Below, in pieces: positions 1 through 8,873 of a stretch of 64,000 bases of DNA. Source of the DNA: CAZCTO01 sp964501725 (GTDB lineage Bacteria > Bacillota > Clostridia > Saccharofermentanales > Saccharofermentanaceae); the NCBI GenBank assembly GCA_964501725.1, contig CAZCTO010000013.1, positions 7,218 to 71,217 on the forward strand, written 5' to 3'. Position 1 is the first letter of the stretch. Each line of letters begins with the position of its first letter. The translations under genes were made by a program, and so were the position numbers. The notes beneath the pieces were generated by a model. That model searched no databases and had not been told where the DNA came from. It saw only the letters and a list, made by a program, of their open reading frames with translations.

Positions 1-1205
1 AGCAGGAATATATCGGGCATGTGAACGGACATGTCGAGGAAATGTTCGGCAGTCACGTGCTGGTCAAGTCCTTTAACGGCGAAGAAGAGTCCGCCAAAAC
101 CTTCAACGGTTATACCGAAAAACTTTACCAGTCCGCATGGAAGTCAACCTTCTTCTCCGGGCTCATCATGCCGATCAGCATGTTCATCGGCAATATCGGA
201 TACGTCGCGATCTGCATTCTGGGCGGCTATTTCGCGGCGAACGGATCGGTTTCCATCGGCGGCATTCAATCCTTCATACAATATGTCCGTTCGTTTACGC
301 AGCCGATCAATCAAATCGCCAACATCTCCAATGTGCTCCAGCAGACCATGGCCGCGTCCGAGCGCGTTTTTGCTTTCCTCGGGGAAGAGGAGGAAGTTGC
401 CGAGCAGGATAACGCGCTCTGTGTCCTGCGCGACCCGCGCCAGCCGGAGACGGACCAACAGGTTCACGCGGAGGGTACGATTCGCTTCGAAAATGTGGTG
501 TTCGGCTATCACCCGGACAAAACCATCATCAAGAACTTCAGTGCGGACGTGAAAGCAGGGCAGAAGGTCGCGATTGTCGGGCCGACGGGCGCCGGGAAAA
601 CCACCATCGTCAAGTTGCTGATGCGTTTCTATGACATCAACAGCGGAACGATCATGGTCGACGGTCATGACATCCGTTGCTTCAAAAGAGACGAGCTCCG
701 TTCGCTTTTCGGGATGGTGCTTCAGGATACCTGGCTCTATAACGGATCTATCGCGGACAACATCCGCTACGGGAAACTCGACGCGACCGACGAGGAAGTA
801 CATCAGGCGGCAAAATCCGCGCAAGTCGACCACTTCGTACACACGCTGCCCGACGGTTACAACATGGTTCTCAACGAAGAAGCCAGCAACGTCTCCCAGG
901 GACAGAAGCAACTCCTTACCATTGCCCGGGCCATTCTGGCGGATCCGGAGATCCTGATTCTCGACGAAGCAACGAGCAGCGTCGATACGCGTACGGAAGT
1001 GCTGATTCAAAAAGCCATGGATATACTGATGAAAGGGCGCACGAGCTTTGTCATTGCCCATCGCCTTTCTACCATCCGTAACGCGGACCTGATCCTGGTC
1101 ATGAACGACGGAGATATCGTCGAGCAGGGCACACACGAGGAACTGCTCTGCAGAGGCGCTTTCTACTCGAACCTTTATAACAGCCAGTTCGAACCGGCGG
1201 TATAA
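1..1205 (+). CDS. ABC exporter (TMD-NBD half-transporter), C-terminal part
   Basis: The gene is cut by the left edge. The frame is open from base 3, so the GTG at 21 is internal and not the start. What remains is the end of the membrane domain, with hydrophobic helices at about 150-340, followed by a complete nucleotide-binding domain. The Walker A GPTGAGKTT lies near 579-605, a VSQGQKQ signature near 890, Walker B ILILDEATSS near 951-980 and the switch-loop IAHRLS near 1053. This is the MsbA/LmrA-like type I exporter fold. VSQGQ in place of LSGGQ is common in the second partner of heterodimeric exporters, so the partner gene probably lies just upstream. The substrate cannot be told. A bidirectional terminator follows. 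Confidence 0.93.
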   Translation, partial: QEYIGHVNGHVEEMFGSHVLVKSFNGEEESAKTFNGYTEKLYQSAWKSTFFSGLIMPISMFIGNIGYVAICILGGYFAANGSVSIGGIQSFIQYVRSFTQPINQIANISNVLQQTMAASERVFAFLGEEEEVAEQDNALCVLRDPRQPETDQQVHAEGTIRFENVVFGYHPDKTIIKNFSADVKAGQKVAIVGPTGAGKTTIVKLLMRFYDINSGTIMVDGHDIRCFKRDELRSLFGMVLQDTWLYNGSIADNIRYGKLDATDEEVHQAAKSAQVDHFVHTLPDGYNMVLNEEASNVSQGQKQLLTIARAILADPEILILDEATSSVDTRTEVLIQKAMDILMKGRTSFVIAHRLSTIRNADLILVMNDGDIVEQGTHEELLCRGAFYSNLYNSQFEPAV

Positions 1206-1256
1206 CAGGAGATTTAATAAAGAAGCTTCTTGTCATCGGTCGCGAATTCTACGCAC

Positions 1257-1290
1257 AAAAAAGACCCCGGCTCAGCCGGGGTCTTCGTTT
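1257..1290. terminator. bidirectional intrinsic terminator
   Basis: A perfect 12-bp stem around a single base (1261-1285, aagaccccggct/agccggggtctt) has an A-run on its left and a T-rich stretch on its right. It sits between two convergent genes, the ABC exporter and the zinc-ribbon gene, and can serve both. Confidence 0.85.
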
Positions 1291-1313
1291 CTTCTTACAG
1301 AAGATTCAGATGA

Positions 1314-1496
1314 TTACCATCTGTTGCTGTCGCCGTATCCGCGATCAGAATTACGCTGTTGCTTTCTTGCACGACGGCAATCAGGGCAACGTACGGGCTC
1401 ATTGGTGAAACCCTTCTCTGCGTAGAAAGCCTGCTCACCTTCGGTGAAAACAAACTCTGCGCCGCAATCCTTACAAGCTAATGTCTTGTCTGCCAT
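1314..1496 (-). CDS. small zinc-ribbon protein (60 aa)
   Basis: A short basic protein with two cysteine pairs: CKDCG near residues 8-12 and CPDCR near residues 37-41, separated by an aromatic, acidic stretch. This is the pattern of the small 'probable zinc-ribbon' family (zf-trcl-like) found in many Clostridia. Function is unknown; nucleic-acid binding is a guess from the basic tail. The start is supported by an aaggagg site about nine bases upstream of the ATG. It has its own transcription unit downstream of enolase. Confidence 0.8.
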   Translation of the reverse strand: MADKTLACKDCGAEFVFTEGEQAFYAEKGFTNEPVRCPDCRRARKQQRNSDRGYGDSNRW

Positions 1497-1681
1497 GTTA
1501 TAGATCCTCCTTCATAAAGATTAGGTATGTGGCGGGAATTAACAGGAGATTGAAAACTACCTAATCATAACGAAGAAGTATTAATCAAACCAGTATCTGT
1601 ACCGTTCCATGACCTAGCGTTAGGATATCATGGCATTTGATAAATTGCAATAGTTAAGTAAAATATTTCAAAGCTCTTGTC

Positions 1682-2989
1682 TCAGCGCCTGAAAGCGCTT
1701 CTTCCCGGGAAAAACGCGGACTTCCCGAGTTCTTCTTCAATTCGCAAAAGTTGATTATATTTGGTAACCCGATCGGTGCGGGAAGGGGCGCCGGTTTTAA
1801 TCTGACCGGCGTTTACGGCGACGGCGAGATCGGCAAGCGTGGTGTCCTCGGTTTCCCCGGATCGATGCGAAACAACGGCGGCCCAACGGGCGTTCTTTGT
1901 CATCTCAATGGCTTCGAGGGTCTCGGTCAGCGAACCGATCTGGTTGAGCTTGATCAGTACGGAGTTGCAGACGGACTCATCGATTCCTCTTTGAATTCTC
2001 TGCGTGTTCGTGACAAACAGATCATCGCCGACCAGCTGGATACAGGAACCGAGCGCGGCACACAGTTTCCCCCATCCGTCCCAGTCTTCCTCGCTCATTC
2101 CGTCTTCGAGAGAGATAATCGGGTATTTTTCCGACAACTCGACCCAGAAGGCAACCATTTCATCAACGGTCTTATATATTCCGGCTTTCCAGAAAAGGTA
2201 ATCGCCCGGGCGACCGGCTTTTCCGGCTTCGTCGAACATCTCGGTGGCGGCGGCGTCAATCGCGATACAGAAATCCTTTCCGGGAACATATCCGGCGGCC
2301 GAAATTGCCTTGACAATATATTCAAGTGCCTGCTCGTCTCCGGAAAAATTGGGCGCGAATCCGCCCTCGTCGCCGACAGCGGTCGAGAGTCCGTCTTTCT
2401 TGAGGAGTTTTTTGAGCGTGTGAAAAACAGTTACACAGGATTCCAGTGCCGCAGAAAACGTCGCGGCTCCGACAGGCACAATCATGAATTCCTGGATGTT
2501 CAGACTCGAATCGGCGTGCTTGCCGCCGTTCAGAATGTTCATCATCGGAACCGGGAGCGTAGTTGCGTTCACTCCGCCCAGATATCGATAGAGCGGCAGT
2601 TGCTTTGACGCAGCGGCTGCTTTAGCGACGGCCAGCGAGACGCCCAATATGGCGTTCGCGCCGAAATTTCCTTTGTTCGGCGTGCCGTCCGCCTGAATCA
2701 TCGCCCGGTCGATCGCTTTCTGATCGGTTGCGGGCATTCCCCGGAGCAGATCGGAAATCGGCCCGTTGATGTTGGAAACGGCTTTGCGTACGCCGGTTCC
2801 GAGATATCGGGACGAATCGCCGTCCCGAAGTTCAATTGCCTCGAACGCTCCGGTGGAAGCCCCCGACGGAACGGAGGCTCTGCCGAATGAACCGTCCGAC
2901 AGAAAAACATCCGCTTCAATAGTCGGATTGCCGCGGGAATCCAGTATTTCACGGCCGGTGATTTGGGTGATTACGATCGGTTGCTGCAT
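1682..2989 (-). CDS. eno: enolase (phosphopyruvate hydratase)
   Basis: This glycolytic enzyme interconverts 2-phosphoglycerate and phosphoenolpyruvate in the cytoplasm. At 435 aa it has the normal length. Visible family motifs are the N-terminal REILDSRGNPT, the SGASTGAFEA loop, HADSSLNIQEFM, the VGDEGGFAPN segment, SLEDGMSEEDW (metal-binding acid), KLNQIGSLTET, and the C-terminal SHRSGETEDT and IKTGAPSRTDR. All look intact. The ATG has a strong aaggaggt site. The GH31 gene on the same strand ends about 60 bp upstream, so the two may be cotranscribed. That is unusual, because eno normally clusters with gapA/pgk/tpiA/gpmI. Confidence 0.97.
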   Translation of the reverse strand: MQQPIVITQITGREILDSRGNPTIEADVFLSDGSFGRASVPSGASTGAFEAIELRDGDSSRYLGTGVRKAVSNINGPISDLLRGMPATDQKAIDRAMIQADGTPNKGNFGANAILGVSLAVAKAAAASKQLPLYRYLGGVNATTLPVPMMNILNGGKHADSSLNIQEFMIVPVGAATFSAALESCVTVFHTLKKLLKKDGLSTAVGDEGGFAPNFSGDEQALEYIVKAISAAGYVPGKDFCIAIDAAATEMFDEAGKAGRPGDYLFWKAGIYKTVDEMVAFWVELSEKYPIISLEDGMSEEDWDGWGKLCAALGSCIQLVGDDLFVTNTQRIQRGIDESVCNSVLIKLNQIGSLTETLEAIEMTKNARWAAVVSHRSGETEDTTLADLAVAVNAGQIKTGAPSRTDRVTKYNQLLRIEEELGKSAFFPGRSAFRR

Positions 2990-3049
2990 AGTGACCTCCT
3001 TTTCGTCTGTCCGGGAGCTATCCCGCCTCGCGATTCTGCGCCGGATCTA

Positions 3050-5401
3050 TCAGAGAAGATCGATTTCGATCCGGCCGGCGTTGAAAACAAACAATGTCCC
3101 CCATTCGTTAATTTCGGGGATTCCCTGAGAAGATGACTTAATCCGGAAAATATTGGTGAGAAGCAGACGACACGCGCCCTTGAGACCCTCGGTCTCGACG
3201 ATAATCCGTCCGTCTTTCCGCAAAGCCCGAACCGCACCTGATTTGTGAACGTCGCTTGAAAAAACATCCACAGCGGCCTGGCGATTCTCAAGGAGTTCGA
3301 AAATCGTGATCGTAACGGAATCCATAAAATCATACTCTGCCGCGTCATCATTTTTACCGGTAATGAGAATTGTGTTTTCTCTGGCCAGAATAGGAAGGGT
3401 AAAGTAATCATGCTTCTCATTGCGCCAGACCGGGCCTTCGATACGGTCACGGGTGAGTATGTTGGTCCATGTCCCCTTCGGCACATAATAGCGCACCGTA
3501 CCGGCTGCATTCATAATCGGCGCGCACAGCAGGGACGGACCGAGCATATACTGGCGATCGAGCCCGTGACAGATTTCATCGTTCGGAAACTCCAGCATCA
3601 TCGGGCGGACAACCGGAATACCTATCGTTGAGGCTTCTACGGCTGCGGAGAAAAGATAGGGCATCATCCCGAGCTTCAGACGCGTGAAAAGCCGTGCCAC
3701 TTCGACCGCGTCTTCGCCGAACATCCACGGAACCTTGTACTGATTGTTCCCGTGAAGCCTTGAATGAGAGCATAGCAGACCGAACTGGAACCAGCGCATA
3801 TACAAATCCGGGTCACAATCATCCCCGAGTCCGCCGATGTTATTCGCCCAGAATCCGAATCCGGAAAGAGACAAAGACAGACCGCCGCGCAGAGTCTCAG
3901 CCAAAGCGGGGTATGTCGATTGATTTACGTCAGTAATACATGTCGGCAATTTCTGGCTTCCGACGGTTGCGGAGTGTGCAAACAGGCAGGCGTTGTTCTT
4001 GCCATGACGCTTTTCAAGGACTTCAAAAACGGCTTCGTTCAAGAGAAGCGAGTAGTAATTATGCATGCTTGCCGCGTCGAGCCCGTTCTTGTAGGAAATG
4101 CCCTCCCTACTTGCCGTCTGCCCATAGAAAAGGTCAGCCGTCGGCGCGCATTCGCCTAACGCAGTCTCAAATGTGTCTACGCCGATCTTAATCAAATCAT
4201 CAAGTTGCTTCTGAAACCAAGCCTTGGCAACCAGATTGGAAAAATCAATCATGGCCGTCCCGGCTTGCAGGAAATCACTCTGGAAAACATCGCCGGAACC
4301 GGTATTGATGAAATAATTGCCATCAAGGCCTTCTTGGAAAAGCGGTGATTTCTGGCCGATACAAGGGCTCACCCATAAACAGACACGAACGCCCCGATCA
4401 TGGAGCTTCCGAATAAGCGCGGCCGGATCCGGGTAACGATCACGATCCCAAAGAAAACTGGTCCATTCGAAACCCTTCATCCAGAAGGCATCAAAATGAA
4501 AAACAGACAAGGGTATTCCGCGTTCAATCATGCCGTCAACAAAATCAAGAACTGTGTTTTCATCGCTGTCGGGCAAATAGGATGTTGAAAGACTCAGTCC
4601 GAAAGACCAGGCAGGAGGAAGAGAAGGTTTGCCGACAAGATCGGCGTACAGGCTGATAACATGTTTTGTTGAGTCCCCCGCGATGACCAGATACTCCATG
4701 GTTTCGCCGGGCACTGAAAACTGCGTCCCGGTCGGGCACTCACCGGCAACTTCATACTCGATTCTGTCGGTGCTGTTTACAAAAACGCCGTACGTTCTGC
4801 TGGAAAGCAAAAAGGGAATGTTTTTAGAAGAACGATCCGCATCTGCACCGTCATCCTCGTTCCACATTGCAATGGACTGCCCGTTTCGAATGAAGGGGGT
4901 AAAATGCTCGCCAAGTCCGTAAATACTCTCACCAACGTCAATATTCAGACGCTCGCGCATGAAACCGTGACCGGATGAATCCGAAATATATGCCGTGCCT
5001 AATCTTCCTGTGGATGTTAGTATACGACCGTTATAAAGAAAAGTAATGCCAAACTCTCCCGACTTGGATACACGGGCCTCCATACTTCCCGAAACAAGAA
5101 CGTATTCCTCTTCTGTTTCAGCCGAAACCGGAGTAACGGCGCGACTGTTCAGCTGAAAAGCCGCGCTCTTTGCGCGACCGCCTTTTAAATTAGTCAATCG
5201 GACCGCTATTATATTCGGTGAAAGTGACGAAATCCGGACCGTCATCATGCCGCTGCCGAGCGAATCGGATCTGTCAACCTGCTTCCCGTACGGGGCAAAA
5301 AGTGTCATACCTCCGTCGTGTCGCTGCACCTCGATAATTTCCTGCGGATAATGATATTGGAAGCCTTCCTTCGACTGCCGGGTTGCGTCAGTAAATTTCA
5401 T
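3050..5401 (-). CDS. GH31 family protein (YicI-like), catalytic residues apparently lost
   Basis: A 783-aa cytoplasmic protein with no signal peptide, aligning along its length with GH31 alpha-xylosidases such as E. coli YicI. Conserved landmarks include FHFDAFWMK, SHSRLHG, DRQYMLGP and the PSLPPAWSFGLSLS entry to the barrel. The nucleophile motif, KTDFGE in YicI, reads ETALGE here: the aspartate is Ala414 (codon at 4160-4162). The acid/base aspartate of YicI aligns without gaps to Val492, next to Asp491. FARSASVG has become FAHSATVG, and SHDIGG has become NNIGG. I read the fold as GH31 with confidence and normal retaining activity as unlikely. ATG 5401 is chosen because GGAGG lies five bases upstream; a GTG at 5407 is the alternative. 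The alignment used YicI from memory. Confidence 0.9.
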   Translation of the reverse strand: MKFTDATRQSKEGFQYHYPQEIIEVQRHDGGMTLFAPYGKQVDRSDSLGSGMMTVRISSLSPNIIAVRLTNLKGGRAKSAAFQLNSRAVTPVSAETEEEYVLVSGSMEARVSKSGEFGITFLYNGRILTSTGRLGTAYISDSSGHGFMRERLNIDVGESIYGLGEHFTPFIRNGQSIAMWNEDDGADADRSSKNIPFLLSSRTYGVFVNSTDRIEYEVAGECPTGTQFSVPGETMEYLVIAGDSTKHVISLYADLVGKPSLPPAWSFGLSLSTSYLPDSDENTVLDFVDGMIERGIPLSVFHFDAFWMKGFEWTSFLWDRDRYPDPAALIRKLHDRGVRVCLWVSPCIGQKSPLFQEGLDGNYFINTGSGDVFQSDFLQAGTAMIDFSNLVAKAWFQKQLDDLIKIGVDTFETALGECAPTADLFYGQTASREGISYKNGLDAASMHNYYSLLLNEAVFEVLEKRHGKNNACLFAHSATVGSQKLPTCITDVNQSTYPALAETLRGGLSLSLSGFGFWANNIGGLGDDCDPDLYMRWFQFGLLCSHSRLHGNNQYKVPWMFGEDAVEVARLFTRLKLGMMPYLFSAAVEASTIGIPVVRPMMLEFPNDEICHGLDRQYMLGPSLLCAPIMNAAGTVRYYVPKGTWTNILTRDRIEGPVWRNEKHDYFTLPILARENTILITGKNDDAAEYDFMDSVTITIFELLENRQAAVDVFSSDVHKSGAVRALRKDGRIIVETEGLKGACRLLLTNIFRIKSSSQGIPEINEWGTLFVFNAGRIEIDLL

Positions 5402-5407
5402 AGACAC

Positions 5408-5784
5408 CTCCGGGAATTTGTTTGACTGCGGTGGTGGTCGACACTATAGATCGCTCCGCAGAAAATTCCTTTATTCATTTTCGCAGAACGTAACGATAAA
5501 CGTCAACTGATTTTGCCAATTATTAAGTACAAATATTGTAGAGAATCAAGCTCGAGCAACTGAAAAGGAGGGAAAGCGTTGACTATTATTAAAAACATAT
5601 TAAACAATCTTGAAAGGCTTGCTCTTTTCATATAGTTACAATATTATATGCTATTAGTGGTAATTTTATGTCATTGGTCGCAAGTTGGATTGACATATGC
5701 AGGTCGCTTCATTATTCGTGATTCCGGTCGTCGGACAAGTAGAACGAATTCTAAATTTAACCTGACAAGAAAGGAAACTCGAGA
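5408..5784. other. intergenic region between divergent GH31 and PP2C genes
   Basis: This stretch of 377 bases holds no convincing gene. It is AT-rich and must carry promoters for both directions. One candidate for the rightward operon is described separately. A GGAGG-like run near 5567-5573 is followed by no open frame of useful length. Confidence 0.6.
5690..5718 (+). promoter_or_regulatory. candidate sigma-A promoter of the PP2C-kinase operon
   Basis: TTGACA at 5690-5695 is followed after 17 bases by TATTCG at 5713-5718, about 65 bases before the PP2C start. The -35 is perfect and the -10 is weak. Other AT-rich hexamers in the region could also serve. Confidence 0.45.
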
Positions 5785-6582
5785 ATGGACGTAATTACTG
5801 CTTACCACACAGATGTCGGAACACAGAAAAAAATCAACGAAGACAGCCTTGGCCTTCAGGTTGCAGAGACTGAAATCGGATCAGTAGTCCTGGCGATCGT
5901 ATGTGATGGAATGGGCGGACTACAAAGAGGCGAGTTGGCAAGCGCTAACGTTGCCGATGCCTTCAACAAATGGTTTGAGACTGATTTTCCGGCACTCATA
6001 CATGAGCCTGATCTGCGCGAAAAGGTTTTCGCACAATGGGCCGATATAATGAATACACAAAATCAAAAGATTGTAGAATACGGATCCTCTAAACACATTG
6101 TTTTAGGCACTACGACCTCGGTTCTGTTGTTGATCGGAACGGAACAATACTTGATCGGACATATAGGCGACTCAAGAGTATACTGTATCAACGAGTCTAT
6201 TCGGCAATTAACCGAGGACCAAACCGTTGTCAATGAAGAAATTAAGCGCGGGAATTTAACTCCTGAGGAAGCAGAGAAAGATTCCCGTCGAAACGTTCTT
6301 TTGCAGTGCATTGGCGCTACACCAAGCCTTGTGCCTTCGTTTTCCTTCGGAAGTGTGCAGGAAGGGGATCTGTATTTGCTGTGTTCGGATGGATTTCGTC
6401 ATGAAATTTCGCCTAAAGAGATTGCGATGCATTTGAATCCTCGAAAAGTTTCAAGTGAGGCGCAGTTGCAACAGGTACTTCAGATGCTCATTGAGCTTAA
6501 TATTCAACGCGGTGAACGCGATAATATTACCGCACTGGCGATAACATATAAGGGAGAGGTACCTGCTCTTGACAGTATTTAA
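5785..6582 (+). CDS. PP2C-family Ser/Thr protein phosphatase
   Basis: A 265-aa cytoplasmic phosphatase of the PrpC/Stp type, expected to remove phosphate from Ser/Thr residues with two Mn/Mg ions. The metal-binding and core motifs are present: NED at residues 18-20, CDGMGG at 40-45, GDSRVY near 128-133, CSDGF near 205-209 and the final RDN near 245-247. No membrane segment is seen. The ATG at 5785 follows an agaaagga site. The stop overlaps the kinase start by 14 bases, so the pair is probably translationally coupled, the classic phosphatase-kinase arrangement. The partner kinase and the FHA proteins downstream are the obvious substrates, by inference. Confidence 0.95.
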   Translation: MDVITAYHTDVGTQKKINEDSLGLQVAETEIGSVVLAIVCDGMGGLQRGELASANVADAFNKWFETDFPALIHEPDLREKVFAQWADIMNTQNQKIVEYGSSKHIVLGTTTSVLLLIGTEQYLIGHIGDSRVYCINESIRQLTEDQTVVNEEIKRGNLTPEEAEKDSRRNVLLQCIGATPSLVPSFSFGSVQEGDLYLLCSDGFRHEISPKEIAMHLNPRKVSSEAQLQQVLQMLIELNIQRGERDNITALAITYKGEVPALDSI

Positions 6583-8257
6583 TAAGGTTATTGATGATAA
6601 GTATGAAATACTTAAAATGATCGGCCAGGGCGGCATGTCAAAGGTATACCTTGCCATGGACAGACGTCTTAATAAACAATGGGCGATCAAAGAGGTAACC
6701 AAGAATTGCAGAGACAGGAATAATACTCATATCATACAAAGTGCCATGGCAGAAGCAAACATGCTCAAAAAATTGGATCACCCATCCCTTCCGCGTATCG
6801 TCGACATCATTGAGACCGCGAATCAGATCTATGTTGTTATGGATTATGTTGAAGGTGAGTCGTTAGACAAAGTACTGAGTTTATACGCTTCGCAGCCGCA
6901 AGAGATGGTAATAGATTGGGCAAAGCAATTATGTCAAGTGCTCCATTACCTTCATTCTTGTAAGCCTCCGATTATCTATCGTGACATGAAACCGGCGAAT
7001 GTTGTTTTACAGCCGAACGGAAACATCAAATTGCTGGATTTTGGCATTGCAAGAGAATATAAAGAGCAGAGAATCGAAGACACTGTTTGTCTGGGGACAA
7101 AAGGGTATGCCGCTCCGGAGCAATTTGGCGGGAAAGGGCAAACTGACGCTCGAACCGACATATATTGCCTGGGCGTTACGTTATATCATCTTGTGACAGG
7201 ACACAATCCCTGCGAGCCGCCTTATGAGCTTTATCCGATAAGACACTGGAATCCAAACCTTTCCGGGGGCTTAGAGCGAATTATTCAGAAATGCACACAA
7301 CTGAATCCCGAAGATCGATATCAGTCCTGTGCTGAGTTACTTTATGCGCTTGAAAACTACGAAAAATATGACGACACATATCGAAATAAGCAGAAGAAAA
7401 AACTGTCACTTTTTGCTTTGCTTACTGGATTAATGATCATTTTCGTCTGCATTGGGGCTTTTTGTCTCGGAATGAGCACGAGAACAAATAACTCGGATTA
7501 TGAAAATCTCATACAAGTAGCCGAGAAATCAGCTTCCGAATTGGAGGCCGAAGCCCTTTATTCTTCAGCAATCGAGATCAAGCCGTTTACAACAGACGCT
7601 TATCTGGGACTAATAAGTCTATACAAGTCCGATGCGGTTTTTTCGACAACCGAGGAAGACAGCCTGAAAAAGAAAATTAATAAGAATCTATCCGGGCTTA
7701 AAGAATCGCCCGATTACGGAATGCTCTCGTTCGAAATCGGAAAACTTTATTGGTATTACTACGATTACGGGCGAAGTGAAGAAACAGACAACCAGATCAC
7801 GAGAATAAAGAGCTCGATTCAGTGGTTTGAAGATGCAATGGATTTTAGTTCCGAGGATAGTGATTATTACGGGATGGCGACCATATATCGTGATATTGGA
7901 CTCTTTAATCGGGACATCGTAATCAACATTGAGGAAGCATCTGACAGCGGAAAATATGCACCCTATTTCGAACGCATCGTAGAATTACTGGAAATGATCA
8001 AGAATGACCCGGACGAGAATGAGATCGTTCTTTTAGAGGTCTATAAGCTCGCAATATTCTCAGTTGAAAACTATTCCAGAAAATTCAAAGCGGATGGAAT
8101 AACCATAGATAGCGTTCAACAAGCACTTGAGGACGCGAAGCAAGGTTTGTCATCTGTTCAGGTAACGACCGAAAAAGGAGATATCGTGAAAGAGATGTTA
8201 AGCAGTAGGTTGGATACTGCACAGATGGCTATTGATAACGCCTATTTAAATTCTTGA
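6569..8257 (+). CDS. transmembrane Ser/Thr protein kinase with extracytoplasmic helical domain
   Basis: A 562-aa protein with a cytoplasmic PknB-like kinase domain (residues 12-270), one membrane span (about 279-303) and an extracytoplasmic helical region of about 255 residues that looks TPR-like. All catalytic motifs are intact: glycine loop GQGGMSKV at 19-26, Lys41 in AIKEV, Glu62, YRDMKPANVV with Asp139, DFG at 157-159 and APE at 182-184. There are no PASTA repeats. Kinase, single span and helical outer domain is also the layout of EssB/YukC, the pseudokinase subunit of type VIIb secretion, which is otherwise absent here. The TTG start at 6569 is supported by agggagagg eight bases upstream and by overlap with the phosphatase. 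The TGA stop is in the same frame as the next gene. Confidence 0.95.
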   Translation: MTVFNKVIDDKYEILKMIGQGGMSKVYLAMDRRLNKQWAIKEVTKNCRDRNNTHIIQSAMAEANMLKKLDHPSLPRIVDIIETANQIYVVMDYVEGESLDKVLSLYASQPQEMVIDWAKQLCQVLHYLHSCKPPIIYRDMKPANVVLQPNGNIKLLDFGIAREYKEQRIEDTVCLGTKGYAAPEQFGGKGQTDARTDIYCLGVTLYHLVTGHNPCEPPYELYPIRHWNPNLSGGLERIIQKCTQLNPEDRYQSCAELLYALENYEKYDDTYRNKQKKKLSLFALLTGLMIIFVCIGAFCLGMSTRTNNSDYENLIQVAEKSASELEAEALYSSAIEIKPFTTDAYLGLISLYKSDAVFSTTEEDSLKKKINKNLSGLKESPDYGMLSFEIGKLYWYYYDYGRSEETDNQITRIKSSIQWFEDAMDFSSEDSDYYGMATIYRDIGLFNRDIVINIEEASDSGKYAPYFERIVELLEMIKNDPDENEIVLLEVYKLAIFSVENYSRKFKADGITIDSVQQALEDAKQGLSSVQVTTEKGDIVKEMLSSRLDTAQMAIDNAYLNS

Positions 8258-8269
8258 GGAGGTAGCAGT

Positions 8270-8773
8270 ACGAGCGCACAAAATTGGCAGATTCTATCAA
8301 TAGTTTGCTTTTCACTTGGAGGCGCTTTTTTGATTGCGGCTGCAGGAGTTTTCTTTCGCTTCAAGATACCAACGATTGTCGGAGAATTGAGTGGTCTTAG
8401 AGCCAACAAGCAAATTAAGAAAATTCGAGAGTCTGCATCACAGACAGCAAGGCCCCCGATGACGACTATTTCGTACAAGGGTCGGAGCCAGAAACTTGAC
8501 AGTGGAAAATCTGTTGCCGGCCATAAGACATCGACTAAAATCATCGAATCAGATGTTAACATCGCAACTTCAAAAACCGGAAATCCCTATTCTCAAGGCG
8601 ATGCATCTTCTATGTGTGAGACGCAGTTGTTAGGCACCGGCGATTCAGATGCAAATATGACAACGCTTCTTTCTCCCGGGACAATGGTGCTTGGACAATC
8701 TGATATTCAGAGTTCTATATTTACTATAGTAAAGTCGGTCCTTGTGGTTCATACGGAAGAACGAATCAAATGA
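8270..8773 (+). CDS. small single-span membrane protein with T-x-[VL]-L motifs, probable ACG start
   Basis: I do not recognise a family. Read from ACG at 8270 the protein has 167 residues: a membrane span at about 6-29 (ILSIVCFSLGGAFLIAAAGV), a basic cytoplasmic stretch, then a Ser/Thr-rich tail with TQLLG, TTLLS and TMVLG near residues 115-145. No ATG, GTG or TTG precedes the span in this frame. ACG sits seven bases after a strong GAGGAGG, so it is the best start. A TTG at 8330 with its own GGAGG would remove most of the span. The preceding kinase ends in the same frame at 8257, so a low level of readthrough fusion is possible. The tail threonines are plausible kinase targets and FHA ligands, by inference. 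Confidence 0.65.
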   Translation, partial: TSAQNWQILSIVCFSLGGAFLIAAAGVFFRFKIPTIVGELSGLRANKQIKKIRESASQTARPPMTTISYKGRSQKLDSGKSVAGHKTSTKIIESDVNIATSKTGNPYSQGDASSMCETQLLGTGDSDANMTTLLSPGTMVLGQSDIQSSIFTIVKSVLVVHTEERIK

Positions 8774-8873
8774 GTTGTTCTTTCTAAGAATAAGACATTA
8801 ACGGAATAATTATGGAAAAGAGCCGGGTAAGTAGCATTTGAGATTACCATCGGTATTAGAACAGGAGAGAATG

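Noticed and set aside
144..1136. Long antisense frame opposite the ABC exporter
   Set aside because: Walker A, signature and Walker B motifs are on the plus strand; the antisense protein has no recognisable features.
1607..1633. Inverted repeat ccatgaccta/tagg-ata-tcatgg downstream of eno
   Set aside because: The stem is bulged and no T-run follows on the eno strand, so a terminator or operator could not be supported.
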